A stretch of 40,485 nt of DNA, from contig JAKAWH010000013.1 in NCBI GenBank assembly GCA_021817065.1, forward strand, positions 1-40,485. Reading direction: 5' to 3'. Source of the stretch: Actinomycetes bacterium. Lineage in GTDB: Bacteria > Actinomycetota > Acidimicrobiia > Acidimicrobiales > JAKAVM01. A program made the translations under genes and the position numbers. The notes under the pieces were generated by a model. It saw only the letters and a list, made by a program, of their open reading frames with translations. It ran no database searches and was not told the DNA's origin. Shown in pieces: positions 12,266 through 19,842 of this stretch; the stretch's first letter is position 1, and every line of letters starts with the position of its first letter.

Positions 12266-12479
12266 GGCCGCCAGTTTCGCTACCGAGGGCGTGCAGGGGC
12301 TACCTTGGGCACCGGCCACCGGCCACTAGGTTGTTTACCATGTCCCCCGCTCCTGGCTTCGTCGCCGCCACACGGGACGGCGAGGGACAACGGAGTGCAG
12401 CCGGGCCGCTCGGGCCACGGGTGCGCAGCCCAGCTTTGCTGGCAAGCAGCAGAGCGGTGCACCCTCTAAGGAGGTCGCG
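12266..12479. other. 214-bp non-coding gap between yvcK and gap
   Basis: No open reading frame of note on either strand. The whiA gene that usually occupies this position is absent. It includes a TACCAT hexamer (12336-12341) that could be a -10 giving a leader of about 130 nt, a GC-rich run with short direct repeats (accggccaccggccac), a small CAGC-TTT-GCTG hairpin (12431-12441), and the gap ribosome-binding site AAGGAGGT at 12468-12475. Confidence 0.5.
12468..12475 (+). promoter_or_regulatory. strong ribosome-binding site of gap
   Basis: AAGGAGGT, a near-perfect anti-16S match, ends 4 nt before ATG 12480. It stands out because many genes here lack any such site. Confidence 0.8.
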
Positions 12480-13535
12480 ATGACAGTCAGAGTTGGAATC
12501 AATGGATTCGGAAGGATCGGGCGAAATTTCTACCGCGCTCTGGTGCAGGCCAGGCGGGAGGGATTGCCGGGTCCCGATGGGCGGCCCTTTGACCTGGACG
12601 TGGTGGCGGTGAACGATCTGGCGCCTGCTACCACAAATGCCCATCTTCTCCGGTACGACTCCACTCAGGGTCCCCTCGGCGTGGACGTGGAAGTGATCGA
12701 CGGGGCCATCCGGGTCGGGGACGACGTCATCCAGGTGGTGTCCGAGACCGATCCCGCTTCCCTGCCCTGGGAGGAATTCGGGGTGGACGTGGTGATCGAG
12801 TCGACCGGGCGCTTCACCGACGGGAAGACGGCGAGCGCACACCTGGACGCCGGGGCGCATCGGGTCGTGATATCGGCACCGGCGACCAACGTTGACGGAA
12901 CCTTCGTGGTGGGCGTAAACGACAATACCTTCGATCCTGCCAGCCATCGGATCGTCTCCAACGCGTCGTGTACCACCAACTGTTTCGTGCCGTTGGTGAA
13001 GGTGCTCGACGACGCCTTCACCGTGCGGAGCGGGCTGATGACCACCGTCCACGCCTACACCAACGACCAGAATCTGCTCGATCTGGTGCACAAGGATCTC
13101 CGCCGTGCTCGAGCTGCCGCGGTCAATATCGTTCCCTCCTCGACCGGAGCCGCACGAGCCACCGGGCTGGTGATGCAGTCCATGCAGGGTCGCCTTGACG
13201 GGTCGTCGCTGCGGGTGCCCGTGGTGTGTGGTTCCGTCACCGACTTCACCGCCATCTTGGAAAAGGAAGTCGCCGCAAAGGAAATCAATGCAGCGTTCGC
13301 AGCAGCGGCGGCAGGGGGGCCTCTGGCGCGGGTGCTGGACTACTCGGAGGCCCCCCTGGTGTCCTCGGACATCGTCGGGTCGCGAGCATCGTGCACCTTC
13401 GACGCGCCGCTCACCATGGTGATTCCTGCGGGTGGCGGAGCCTCATTGGTCAAGGTGATGGGCTGGTACGACAACGAGTGGGGATACTCCAACCGGCTCC
13501 TGGATATGGCAGTGATCCTGGGTGCAGCCAGATGA
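12480..13535 (+). CDS. gap: glyceraldehyde-3-phosphate dehydrogenase, type I
   Basis: GAPDH converts glyceraldehyde-3-phosphate, NAD+ and phosphate to 1,3-bisphosphoglycerate. 351 residues. N-terminal Rossmann motif INGFGRIGRNFYRA, catalytic Cys in SNASCTTNC (about 160), TTVHAYTNDQNLLD, SSTGAARATG, and the C-terminal WYDNEWGYSNRLLDM. Length is slightly above the family norm of about 335 because of the early insert REGLPGPDGRPFDLD after the first helix, which is seen in some actinobacteria. First gene of the gap-pgk-tpiA-secG run, with its own strong ribosome-binding site. The stop overlaps the pgk ATG. Confidence 0.97.
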   Translation: MTVRVGINGFGRIGRNFYRALVQARREGLPGPDGRPFDLDVVAVNDLAPATTNAHLLRYDSTQGPLGVDVEVIDGAIRVGDDVIQVVSETDPASLPWEEFGVDVVIESTGRFTDGKTASAHLDAGAHRVVISAPATNVDGTFVVGVNDNTFDPASHRIVSNASCTTNCFVPLVKVLDDAFTVRSGLMTTVHAYTNDQNLLDLVHKDLRRARAAAVNIVPSSTGAARATGLVMQSMQGRLDGSSLRVPVVCGSVTDFTAILEKEVAAKEINAAFAAAAAGGPLARVLDYSEAPLVSSDIVGSRASCTFDAPLTMVIPAGGGASLVKVMGWYDNEWGYSNRLLDMAVILGAAR

Positions 13536-14749
13536 CACCTCCTGGGTCGGGGCCGATGGGCCTGCCGATCCTGGAGGACCTGCCCGATCCGGCAGGAAAG
13601 GTGGTTCTCCTGCGATGCGACCTCAACGTTCCGCTCCGACCGGGCGCGGGCGGAGAGCAGCAGATCGCCGATGAGTTCCGCATCGTCAAGGCGCTTCCCA
13701 CTGCGAAGTGGCTGATCGGCAAGGGAGCCACCGTGCGGATGTGCTCGCACTTGGGACGCCCCAAAGGCAAGGTTGATCTCCGTTTCTCGATGGAACCGGT
13801 GCGGCGCCGGATTGCCGATCTGGCGCCTGGAGTCGAGGTCATGGAGAACCTGCGATTCGATCCCGGCGAGGAAGCGAACACGCCAGAGACAGTCGACGCG
13901 TTGATTGCGGGTTGCGATCTCTATGTTAACGACGCGTTCGGAGTGTGTCACCGGAACCATGCATCGGTAGTAGGACCACCCACCCGCCTTCCGTCGGCAG
14001 CAGGGCGGCTTGTGGTGCGAGAGGTCGAGATGCTGGGCAAGCTACTGCACGACGTATCGCGCCCGTTCGTCGTGATCCTCGGTGGGTCAAAGGTGGGGGA
14101 CAAGATCGGCCTACTTCGTTCGCTACTGCCGCGGACCGACGCGATCTTGGTTGGGGGAGGGATGTGCTTCACTTTTCTGGCCGCACTCGGGCACGATGTA
14201 GGCGATTCGCTGCTCGATCGGGACGATATCGAGTTGTGCCGGGAGCTCCTGGACTCCGGCAAGCGAATTGACGTGCCGCTCGACGTGCGGTGCCTCGAAC
14301 CGGGAGGTGAATTGGCCGACGCGGCCGGGGGACCGCCGGGTGAGGGCAAGGGGGAAGTGTCGGTGACCGGCCGGACCATAGGGCCCGGATGGCGGGGTTT
14401 CGACATCGGCCCGAAGACCGAAGAGCTTTATGCCGAGGAGATCTCGGGGGCCGGGACGATATTCTGGAACGGGCCGATGGGGGTGTTCGAGGACCGCCGT
14501 TTCGCTTCCGGGACGGAGACGGTAGGCCGTGCAATGGCCCATTGCGGGGGTTTCACCGTCATCGGCGGTGGGGACAGCGCTCGCGCCATCCGGATGCTTC
14601 GCCTGGACGAGGAGATCGATCACCTATCCAGCGGAGGGGGCGCGTCCCTGCAGTTCCTGGAAGACGGGCGGCTTCCCGGGCTCGATGCGCTGGCGGCCTC
14701 CCTGGGGACACCCCGTCCCGAGGTGGCGGGACCGGTAAGCCGGGCCTGA
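13532..14749 (+). CDS. pgk: phosphoglycerate kinase
   Basis: Transfers phosphate from 1,3-bisphosphoglycerate to ADP in glycolysis. 405 residues from ATG 13532, which overlaps the gap stop (ATGA); ATG 13556 is a possible alternative. The open frame back to 13226 lies inside gap and is not coding. Seen: RCDLNVPLR substrate-binding loop, MCSHLGRPKGK, MENLRFDPGEEAN, VNDAFGVCHRNHASVVG, ILGGSKVGDKIGLL, FWNGPMGVFE and the nucleotide-binding GGGDSARAIR near the C-terminus. Typical length. A Gly/Glu-rich insert (GGPPGEGKGEVSV, about 267-280) lies in the C-terminal domain. Confidence 0.96.
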   Translation: MTPPGSGPMGLPILEDLPDPAGKVVLLRCDLNVPLRPGAGGEQQIADEFRIVKALPTAKWLIGKGATVRMCSHLGRPKGKVDLRFSMEPVRRRIADLAPGVEVMENLRFDPGEEANTPETVDALIAGCDLYVNDAFGVCHRNHASVVGPPTRLPSAAGRLVVREVEMLGKLLHDVSRPFVVILGGSKVGDKIGLLRSLLPRTDAILVGGGMCFTFLAALGHDVGDSLLDRDDIELCRELLDSGKRIDVPLDVRCLEPGGELADAAGGPPGEGKGEVSVTGRTIGPGWRGFDIGPKTEELYAEEISGAGTIFWNGPMGVFEDRRFASGTETVGRAMAHCGGFTVIGGGDSARAIRMLRLDEEIDHLSSGGGASLQFLEDGRLPGLDALAASLGTPRPEVAGPVSRA

Positions 14750-14768
14750 TACTGTCTCGGGCGCTCCT

Positions 14769-15572
14769 ATGACCGATGCTGTCCCCACCACATCCAGGCG
14801 TGTGCTCGTTGCCGGCAACTGGAAGATGCACCATACCCATCTGGAGGCCATCCAGGTGGTGCGCAAGCTGTGTCTGCGCTTGCAGGATTCGCGGTCGCTC
14901 GATGTGCTGGATGTCTCGGTTCACCCGTCCTTCATCGCCTTGCGGTCCGTGCAGACTGTCTTGGAATCAGAAGAGTCGCGGGTAGCACTGGGGGCACAGA
15001 ACTGCCATTCGGCGGATTCCGGGGCATTCACCGGCGAGGTGAGCCCCGGGATGCTTGCCAAGCTCAATGTCTCCTATGTGATCATCGGGCATTCCGAGCG
15101 CCGGCAAATGTGTAGCGAGAGCGATGAGGTGGTGCGGGCAAAGGCGGAAGCAGTATTGCGGCACCAGATGATCCCGATCGCGTGCGTGGGGGAGACGCTG
15201 GATGAACGAGAGCGCGGCGAGATGGTGCAGAAGATCACTGGTCAGATGTCGGCGCTGGTCAAGGGTCTCCGGCCCGCTTTCGCCCAGCGGATGGTGTTTG
15301 CGTACGAACCAATCTGGGCGATCGGCACCGGGAGGACTGCGACTGCCGAGAATGCCGAGCAGGTCTGCTCGGTCATCCGGGAGGTCATCGGGTTGGAGGC
15401 AGGTTCGGAGGCGGCAGAATCGGCTCGTATCCTGTATGGAGGATCAGTGAAGGCGGCCAATGCGGCCGAGCTGGTTGCGGCGCCCAACGTCGACGGTCTG
15501 CTGGTGGGAGGGGCCAGCTTGGACCCGGACGAGTTCGCCCGGGTAGTCTCGGAAGCAGGTACCACATGCTGA
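14769..15572 (+). CDS. tpiA: triose-phosphate isomerase
   Basis: Interconverts glyceraldehyde-3-phosphate and dihydroxyacetone phosphate. 267 residues. Catalytic residues are all present: Lys in AGNWKMHHT, His in IIGHSERRQ, Glu in AYEPIWAIGTGRTAT; the phosphate-gripping YGGSV and LLVGGASL follow. It starts 19 nt after pgk and overlaps secG by 7 nt, so it is translated within the same operon. A free Cys at the extreme C-terminus (GTTC) is unremarkable. Confidence 0.97.
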   Translation: MTDAVPTTSRRVLVAGNWKMHHTHLEAIQVVRKLCLRLQDSRSLDVLDVSVHPSFIALRSVQTVLESEESRVALGAQNCHSADSGAFTGEVSPGMLAKLNVSYVIIGHSERRQMCSESDEVVRAKAEAVLRHQMIPIACVGETLDERERGEMVQKITGQMSALVKGLRPAFAQRMVFAYEPIWAIGTGRTATAENAEQVCSVIREVIGLEAGSEAAESARILYGGSVKAANAAELVAAPNVDGLLVGGASLDPDEFARVVSEAGTTC

Positions 15573-15796
15573 CCGACCTCATCGTTATTGTCCAAATCTT
15601 GGTTGCCCTCATCCTGGTGCTGCTCATCTTGCTGCACGCTGGAAGGGGCGGGGGCGTTTCTGACATGTTCGGTGGGGCGGCTAGCGGGGTGGCATCCGGG
15701 TCGAGCGTTGCCGAGCGCAACCTCGATCGGTGGACCATCGCGGTCGCGCTGGTCTTCGCTTTTACGTCGGTCGCCATGGCGATCAGATGGCAGTGA
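15566..15796 (+). CDS. secG: protein-export membrane protein SecG
   Basis: 76 residues, two transmembrane helices with the SecG loop between them: LVALILVLLILLHAGRGGGVSDMFGG, then a Gly/Ser/Ala linker, then RWTIAVALVFAFTSVAMAI. SecG is the accessory subunit of the SecYEG channel and eases preprotein translocation. It overlaps tpiA by 7 nt; the tpiA-secG order is conserved across many bacteria. Confidence 0.93.
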   Translation: MLTDLIVIVQILVALILVLLILLHAGRGGGVSDMFGGAASGVASGSSVAERNLDRWTIAVALVFAFTSVAMAIRWQ

Positions 15797-15811
15797 TCGC
15801 GGCTTCCGCTT

Positions 15812-17758
15812 GTGCGTCGCGGTGTCGCCGGTTGGGCCTCGATGGCAATGGCGGCTGTCCTCGCCGGGTGTGGCGGAGCTGGAGCCCGGCATTCTTCCAT
15901 CCACACTTCCGTCTCTGCACCCATACCCGGCGCGGGTTCGGTTGTGGGGGTGGCAGTTCCTTCTCTTCCCACTAACTTCAATCCCCTCACACCGGCCGGC
16001 GACAATGCCGTCACCAGGGAAGTGATGGCCGGAGTGTGGCCCTCGGCTTTCCTGGTCAATTCGGATTTCGCTCCGACGGTGAATTACGCGTTGCTCTCCA
16101 GTGCGGAGTTGGTCTCGGTAGATCCCCAGACGGTGGTCTACCGGATAGATCCCAAAGCGTCGTGGTCCGACGGAGTCCCGGTGTCGGCGGAAGATTTCGT
16201 CTATGACTGGCATGCCCAGGACGGGGACCCTACCTTCACCGACGTAGGCGGGAAGCCATTCTCGGCCGTATCGAGCCTGGGCTATTCGGACATCGCATCG
16301 GTCAGCGGATCCAACGGTGGAAAGACGGTTACCGTCGTCTTCAAAGAGCCATTTTCTGATTGGGAGTCACTCTTCGATCCGATCGTTCCCGCCCACATCG
16401 CGCAAAAGGTGGGCTGGAACACAGGGTTTGCCACCTTCGATCCCGCGGTCGAGGTATCGGCAGGGCCGTACGCCATCCAATCAGTGTCTGGTTCGCATGT
16501 GATCCTTGAAGCTAATGCGGGCTATTGGGGCTCGCCTCCCGATGTAGACCGGATAGACTTGCGGGTGATCGCCAACCCCTCGGATTACCCCGCGGCACTG
16601 GCGAGCGGCCAGGTAGCCGTGGCCGAAGCACCAGCGGAGGTCGACCTGGTCCAGGAGCTGTCCTACCTCTCGGACGTGGATTCGGAACTGGTGCCCAGCC
16701 TGGAGTTCGAGGAGATCGACTTCAACGAGAGGAACCTCTTCCTGGCGCAACTACCGGTCCGCCAGGCGATCGCCGATGCGACTGACCGGAATGCGCTCAT
16801 CGCGGCAGGACCCGGGCAGTTGGCGCAGTTCCAGCAGTTCCAATTGCCTTCTCCGGATGACAACCACTTCTTCGTTCCCGGTTCGACCGGAACGGCCCAG
16901 GCGACGTATTACAAGGCGAATGGCTCGGGGTACGACAGTCCACATCCGAACCAGGCTGCCAGGCTCCTGGCGGGGGCCGGGTTCGTGCTCGGCAGCGACC
17001 GCTTCTGGCATCAAGGCTCTGCGTCGGGGCCGGCCCTCTCGTTCCGGTACACCACCGTGGAGAGTGATCCGTTCAAGCTGGCGGTGGCTCAGACTTTTCA
17101 AGCGCAGATGAAGGCGGCGGGGATCCAGATCACCCTGGTGGACGATACGCCGGGCCAGTTGGCCTCAGATATGCAATCGGGCAATTACGACATAGCCGAG
17201 GCGACCCGGTCGGCATCGCCTTACCCGAGCGAGTTCCTGGGAACCTACGGTACCCAGATAGCCACGCCTCCGGCACTGGTTCCCTGGCCACTCTCGCAGG
17301 CGCCCGCGGTGAATCAGATCGGCTATAGCGATCCTGCGGTGAACGAGCTTTTCGTCAAGGCGATCGCGAGTCCGGATCCCTACGACTCCGCCGGCGTCTA
17401 CAACCAGATCGACGGGGAGCTGTGGGACGAAATGGTGTCCCTCCCGCTCTACGAGGACTCGGAGCTGGTAGCCCACTCGACGCAGTTGAGCGGATTGGAC
17501 CCACCGAACGGTCCCAACGTGTCCGGTTCCACCCTGCTCTGGGATGCCGGGCAGTGGTCGCTGCGCGAGGAGAATGCAAGCACCACCACCTCTACTGCCC
17601 GTCCGCGAGTGCGCTCGGCATCTACTACTGCCCGTCCGCGAGTGCGCTCGGCATCTACTACTGCCCGTCCGCGAGCGTCCAGGAGTGCTCCCACCACGCA
17701 CCCCCGGGTACACCAGGGCGCTTCTACTTCCCGCCCCCGGGTTCTCGAGGGCGCCTGA
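15812..17758 (+). CDS. extracellular solute-binding lipoprotein (SBP_bac_5, peptide type) with repeat tail
   Basis: 648 residues from GTG 15812. A lipoprotein signal (AMAAVLAGC; lipid-modified Cys at about residue 20) would tether it to the outside of the membrane. The body matches family 5 binding proteins of oligopeptide ABC transporters: WSDGVPVSAEDFVYDW near 128-143, FKEPFSDWESLFDPIVPAHI, GPYAIQSVSGSHVILEANAGYW, and RQAIADATDRNALI. No permease or ATPase genes are adjacent, so it is an orphan receptor here. The last about 62 residues are a Thr/Ser/Arg/Pro-rich basic tail with an 11-residue repeat, absent from typical family members. It follows secG by 15 nt and may be read from the same transcript. 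Confidence 0.88.
   Translation: MRRGVAGWASMAMAAVLAGCGGAGARHSSIHTSVSAPIPGAGSVVGVAVPSLPTNFNPLTPAGDNAVTREVMAGVWPSAFLVNSDFAPTVNYALLSSAELVSVDPQTVVYRIDPKASWSDGVPVSAEDFVYDWHAQDGDPTFTDVGGKPFSAVSSLGYSDIASVSGSNGGKTVTVVFKEPFSDWESLFDPIVPAHIAQKVGWNTGFATFDPAVEVSAGPYAIQSVSGSHVILEANAGYWGSPPDVDRIDLRVIANPSDYPAALASGQVAVAEAPAEVDLVQELSYLSDVDSELVPSLEFEEIDFNERNLFLAQLPVRQAIADATDRNALIAAGPGQLAQFQQFQLPSPDDNHFFVPGSTGTAQATYYKANGSGYDSPHPNQAARLLAGAGFVLGSDRFWHQGSASGPALSFRYTTVESDPFKLAVAQTFQAQMKAAGIQITLVDDTPGQLASDMQSGNYDIAEATRSASPYPSEFLGTYGTQIATPPALVPWPLSQAPAVNQIGYSDPAVNELFVKAIASPDPYDSAGVYNQIDGELWDEMVSLPLYEDSELVAHSTQLSGLDPPNGPNVSGSTLLWDAGQWSLREENASTTTSTARPRVRSASTTARPRVRSASTTARPRASRSAPTTHPRVHQGASTSRPRVLEGA
17591..17675 (+). 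repeat. 33-bp tandem repeat in lipoprotein tail
   Basis: About 2.6 copies of a 33-bp unit starting tctactactgcccgtccgc begin at 17591 (30 bp, one codon short), 17621 (33 bp) and 17654 (partial, diverging after about 22 bp). The unit encodes STTARPRVRSA, keeps the reading frame, and changes length in whole codons. Confidence 0.85.
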
Positions 17759-17825
17759 CCGGGTGAGTGAGGCAGGCACCGTAGGATAAGATCGTCGGGC
17801 GCCTCGCAAGCCGAGGCTCCACCAC

Positions 17826-17912
17826 GTCGGAGTGGCGGAATAGGCAGACGCGCTAGCTTGAGGGGCTAGTGCCCGCAAGGGCGTGGGGGTTCAAGTCCCC
17901 CCTCCGACACCA
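17826..17912 (+). tRNA. tRNA-Leu (GAG), CCA encoded
   Basis: Complete cloverleaf. Acceptor stem GTCGGAG (17826-17832) pairs perfectly with CTCCGAC (17902-17908), discriminator A, encoded CCA (17910-17912). Anticodon stem CTAGC/GCTAG (17853-17857, 17865-17869) with loop TTGAGGG, giving anticodon GAG at 17860-17862. The long variable arm (gcccgcaagggc) is the class II feature of leucine tRNAs; the T arm GGGGG-TTCAAGT-CCCCC is intact. The 3' half is the attachment site of the following island. Confidence 0.97.
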
Positions 17913-17913
17913 G
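17857..17913 (+). repeat. attachment-site repeat, left copy (inside tRNA-Leu)
   Basis: 57 bp running from the last base of the 5' anticodon stem through the tRNA end plus one base (cttgaggggc ... caccag). It is identical to 20880-20936. The core starting at the anticodon loop agrees with known tyrosine-integrase crossover in tRNA anticodon regions. Confidence 0.93.
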
Positions 17914-17969
17914 GTCAGAGCGTGTGCGTGGGTCTGGCGGAGGTGGGGCGAGGGATCCGAAATCGGGAT

Positions 17970-17989
17970 TTGCAAACGAATTGCAAACG
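17970..17989 (+). repeat. paired TTGCAAACG direct repeats, candidate integrase arm sites
   Basis: TTGCAAACG occurs at 17970-17978 and 17981-17989, 11 bp apart, about 60 bp inside the left attachment repeat. Short direct repeats one helical turn apart beside a core site are typical of arm-type binding sites of AP2-like N-terminal integrase domains. That function here is inferred. Confidence 0.35.
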
Positions 17990-18045
17990 GGAGACTCTGG
18001 TAGGAACCTCCGTGTGCCCTGGCGCGGAGTTGGTCCACCAGGTTG

Positions 18046-18074
18046 TTGCCACCGTCTCGGTCTGGCCGTACAAT
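18046..18074 (+). promoter_or_regulatory. promoter of tacA-tacT-like pair
   Basis: TTGCCA (18046-18051), 17-nt spacer, TACAAT (18069-18074): a textbook vegetative promoter. GTACA occurs twice (18068 and 18079) around the -10 and start region, a possible operator for the ribbon-helix-helix antitoxin. A GGGAG ribosome-binding site (18096-18100) precedes ATG 18107, so this mRNA has a leader, unlike many host genes here. Confidence 0.6.
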
Positions 18075-18106
18075 GGACGTACACCACGTGTAGACGGGAG
18101 ATCGTC

Positions 18107-18388
18107 ATGGCGACCACGTCGAGGAGACGGAGCCGGAGATTGGAGTTGCGCACGACGCCGGAGGAACGGGAGCTGCTGGACCGGGCCGTTGCTGTCACCG
18201 GTGGTGACCTGACTGACTTCGTGGTCACACAGGCATCTGTCGCGGCCCGGCGGGTTCTGGCAGACCGCGACCACTTCGAGCTGGACTCCGCTGCGGCGCG
18301 GGCATGGGAGGAGATCAATTCGCGTAGGGCCCGTGACCTGCCTGGGCTGAGACGCCTCATGCAACGCCCGTCGCCCTTCAGCGAGTGA
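18107..18388 (+). CDS. TacA/DUF1778-like ribbon-helix-helix antitoxin
   Basis: 93 residues from ATG 18107. Basic N-terminus, then LELRTTPEERELLDRAVAVTGG and LTDFVVTQASVAARRVL, the DUF1778 (TacA/AtaR) pattern: a beta strand for DNA binding, two helices for dimerisation, and a C-terminal toxin-wrapping tail (DHFELDSAAARAWEEINSR). Such antitoxins neutralise a GNAT acetyltransferase toxin and repress their own operon. The stop overlaps the toxin's GTG start. An open frame back to 17924 has no family character. The promoter is at 18046-18074. Confidence 0.88.
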   Translation: MATTSRRRSRRLELRTTPEERELLDRAVAVTGGDLTDFVVTQASVAARRVLADRDHFELDSAAARAWEEINSRRARDLPGLRRLMQRPSPFSE

Positions 18389-18903
18389 CGGCTGCCTACC
18401 GGCCACCCGAGCCCCTCGCCGCACATCACCAAGTCGACAGTTTCGCCTGCCGATCCTCCGAACAAACCGAGTGGCTACGCCGCTACGCCCGCCAGTCAGC
18501 CAGCACCGGTACGACCAGGGTCTTCGTTGTCACCGAGTACGCCGGCGACCAGGTTGTGGCCTACTACGCCTGGCGTATGGCTCAGATCCAACTTGTGAGC
18601 GCGCCGGAAAGGCTTCGCAAGGGTGCCGGACGTTATCCCCAGCCCATCGCTCTTCTTGCACGCCTCGGTGTGCATCTCGACCACGAAGGGCGAGGACTCG
18701 GCGCAGGATTGCTGCAAGACGCCCTCGCTCGGCTGGCGGAGCTCTCGGAGGACATCGGTTGTCGCGGTTTGCTGGTTCACGCCGAATCCACCGATGCTCG
18801 TGACTTCTACTTGCACCTCGTACCGGAGTTCGAATCAAGCCCCACCGACGACCTGCATCTCATTTTACTGATGAAGGACATACGCCGGGCACTCAGTCGT
18901 TGA
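18385..18903 (+). CDS. TacT/AtaT-like GNAT acetyltransferase toxin
   Basis: 172 residues from GTG 18385 (GTGA overlap with the antitoxin stop). Family TacT/AtaT toxins acetylate the amino group of charged aminoacyl-tRNA and block translation. Seen: VDSFACRSSEQTEWLRRYA, the N-terminal segment typical of the family; VFVVTEYAGDQVVAYYAW; the acetyl-CoA-binding LARLGVHLDHEGRGLGAGL with RGLGAG at 103-108; and FYLHLVPEF, where Tyr142 matches the catalytic tyrosine region. All core elements are present, so the toxin looks intact. It is the only clearly intact enzyme of the island besides the MazF-like protein. Confidence 0.88.
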   Translation: MTAAYRPPEPLAAHHQVDSFACRSSEQTEWLRRYARQSASTGTTRVFVVTEYAGDQVVAYYAWRMAQIQLVSAPERLRKGAGRYPQPIALLARLGVHLDHEGRGLGAGLLQDALARLAELSEDIGCRGLLVHAESTDARDFYLHLVPEFESSPTDDLHLILLMKDIRRALSR

Positions 18904-18915
18904 GAGCTGACGGTT

Positions 18916-19422
18916 CTACGTGTCGATCGCGCCAGCAATAGCCGCTGCGGCGGCTTCGTCCATGGAGGGGAGGACGTGGCTGTAGATGTCGAGGGTGATG
19001 GCGATCGATGAGTGGCCGAGGCGCTCGGATACGACCTTGGCGGGTTGGCCGGCGGCGTAGTGGCGCAGGTCGTGAAGGCGGATGGGTGGCTGGCCGACGT
19101 CCAGCACCACCTTGTGGAACCACGTGGAGAGACGCTGCGGGTGGAGAGGTGAGCCGTCCTCCCGGACGAAGACGAGACCACTGTCCTGCCAGGCGGGTCC
19201 CCAGGCCAGGCGATCTTCGCGCTGGGTCCTGCGATGGACTCGGAGAGTCTCGACGGTTCTGGGGTCCAGGACGACCGACCGGCGGCTGCTGGCAGTCTTG
19301 GGCTCGGTAAAGCGGATCTCGTGGTCGACCAAGATCATCGACTGGACGATGGACAGGCGCCCGGCATCGAGGTCTACGTCGGTCCAGCGGAGGCCAAGCA
19401 GATCGCTGCGTCGCATTCCCGT
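18916..19422 (-). pseudogene. tyrosine-recombinase integrase, catalytic-domain fragment
   Basis: About 168 residues match the C-terminal catalytic domain of phage-type integrases: TGMRRSDLLGLRWTDVDL (first Arg), EPKTASSRRSVVLD, GLVFVREDGSPLHPQRLS, LHDLRH (HxxR), VSERLGHSS (His) and LDIYSHVLPSM (nucleophile Tyr). The R-HxxR-H-Y residues are there, but about 6-7 residues normally between HDLRH and AG-(x)2-KVV are missing, and there is no core-binding or arm-binding domain upstream: beyond about 19422 the open frame runs antisense to another integrase piece. I call it a broken gene. The 3' end faces the TacT stop. Confidence 0.8.
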
Positions 19423-19443
19423 CTGCTCCGCTCCGGCAGGCGT

Positions 19444-19842
19444 AGCTACTTTACTGGACCCGTCGTGGGGCTCGATCGACAACGCGAACTGTTCAAACGC
19501 TGGACTACCAACCAGACCATCACACCCAACGAAGCCACGATCGGGCTGCTCGGCCTCCTTCACGCATGCTCCAACCAGGAGCTCCGCCACCTCACCGTCT
19601 CCGATCTTGATCACCTCAACCGCACCGTCAACATCGCGGGTCGACCCAGTGCGGTACCTCTCGACCCCGCGACCTGGACCGCGATCGATGCGACCCTCCG
19701 ATACCGCGGAACCCTCCACACGGCGAACCCGCACCTTCTTGTCAACCGTCGAACCAAGACCACCAACCAGCCCGTCTCGAACATCTACGTCCGCCACCTC
19801 CTTCAACCGGTTGGGACCACCACCCAACGACTCCGAAGATTG
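19444..19842 (+). pseudogene. second tyrosine-recombinase fragment (internal part)
   Basis: About 133 residues on the plus strand: RELFKRWTTNQTITPNEA, GLLGLLHACSNQELRHLTVSDLD, RPSAVPLDPATWTAIDA, LGTANPHLLV-type segment (here LHTANPHLLVNRRTKTT), and VSNIYVRHLLQPVGTTTQRLR. This pattern belongs to a different integrase lineage in which the catalytic domain begins with an RW(T)xxQ segment. It lacks the N-terminal part, the HxxR box region and the Tyr end, and has no plausible start. It joins directly, in frame, to the N-terminal piece of another integrase, showing a fusion by deletion. Confidence 0.6.

Noticed and set aside
13226-13531. N-terminal extension of phosphoglycerate kinase
   Set aside because: This part overlaps gap in another frame and has no similarity; ATG 13532 overlapping the gap stop gives the normal protein.
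17924-18106. N-terminal extension of the TacA-like antitoxin
   Set aside because: It spans the promoter (TTGCCA-N17-TACAAT) and has no family similarity; ATG 18107 has a GGGAG site.
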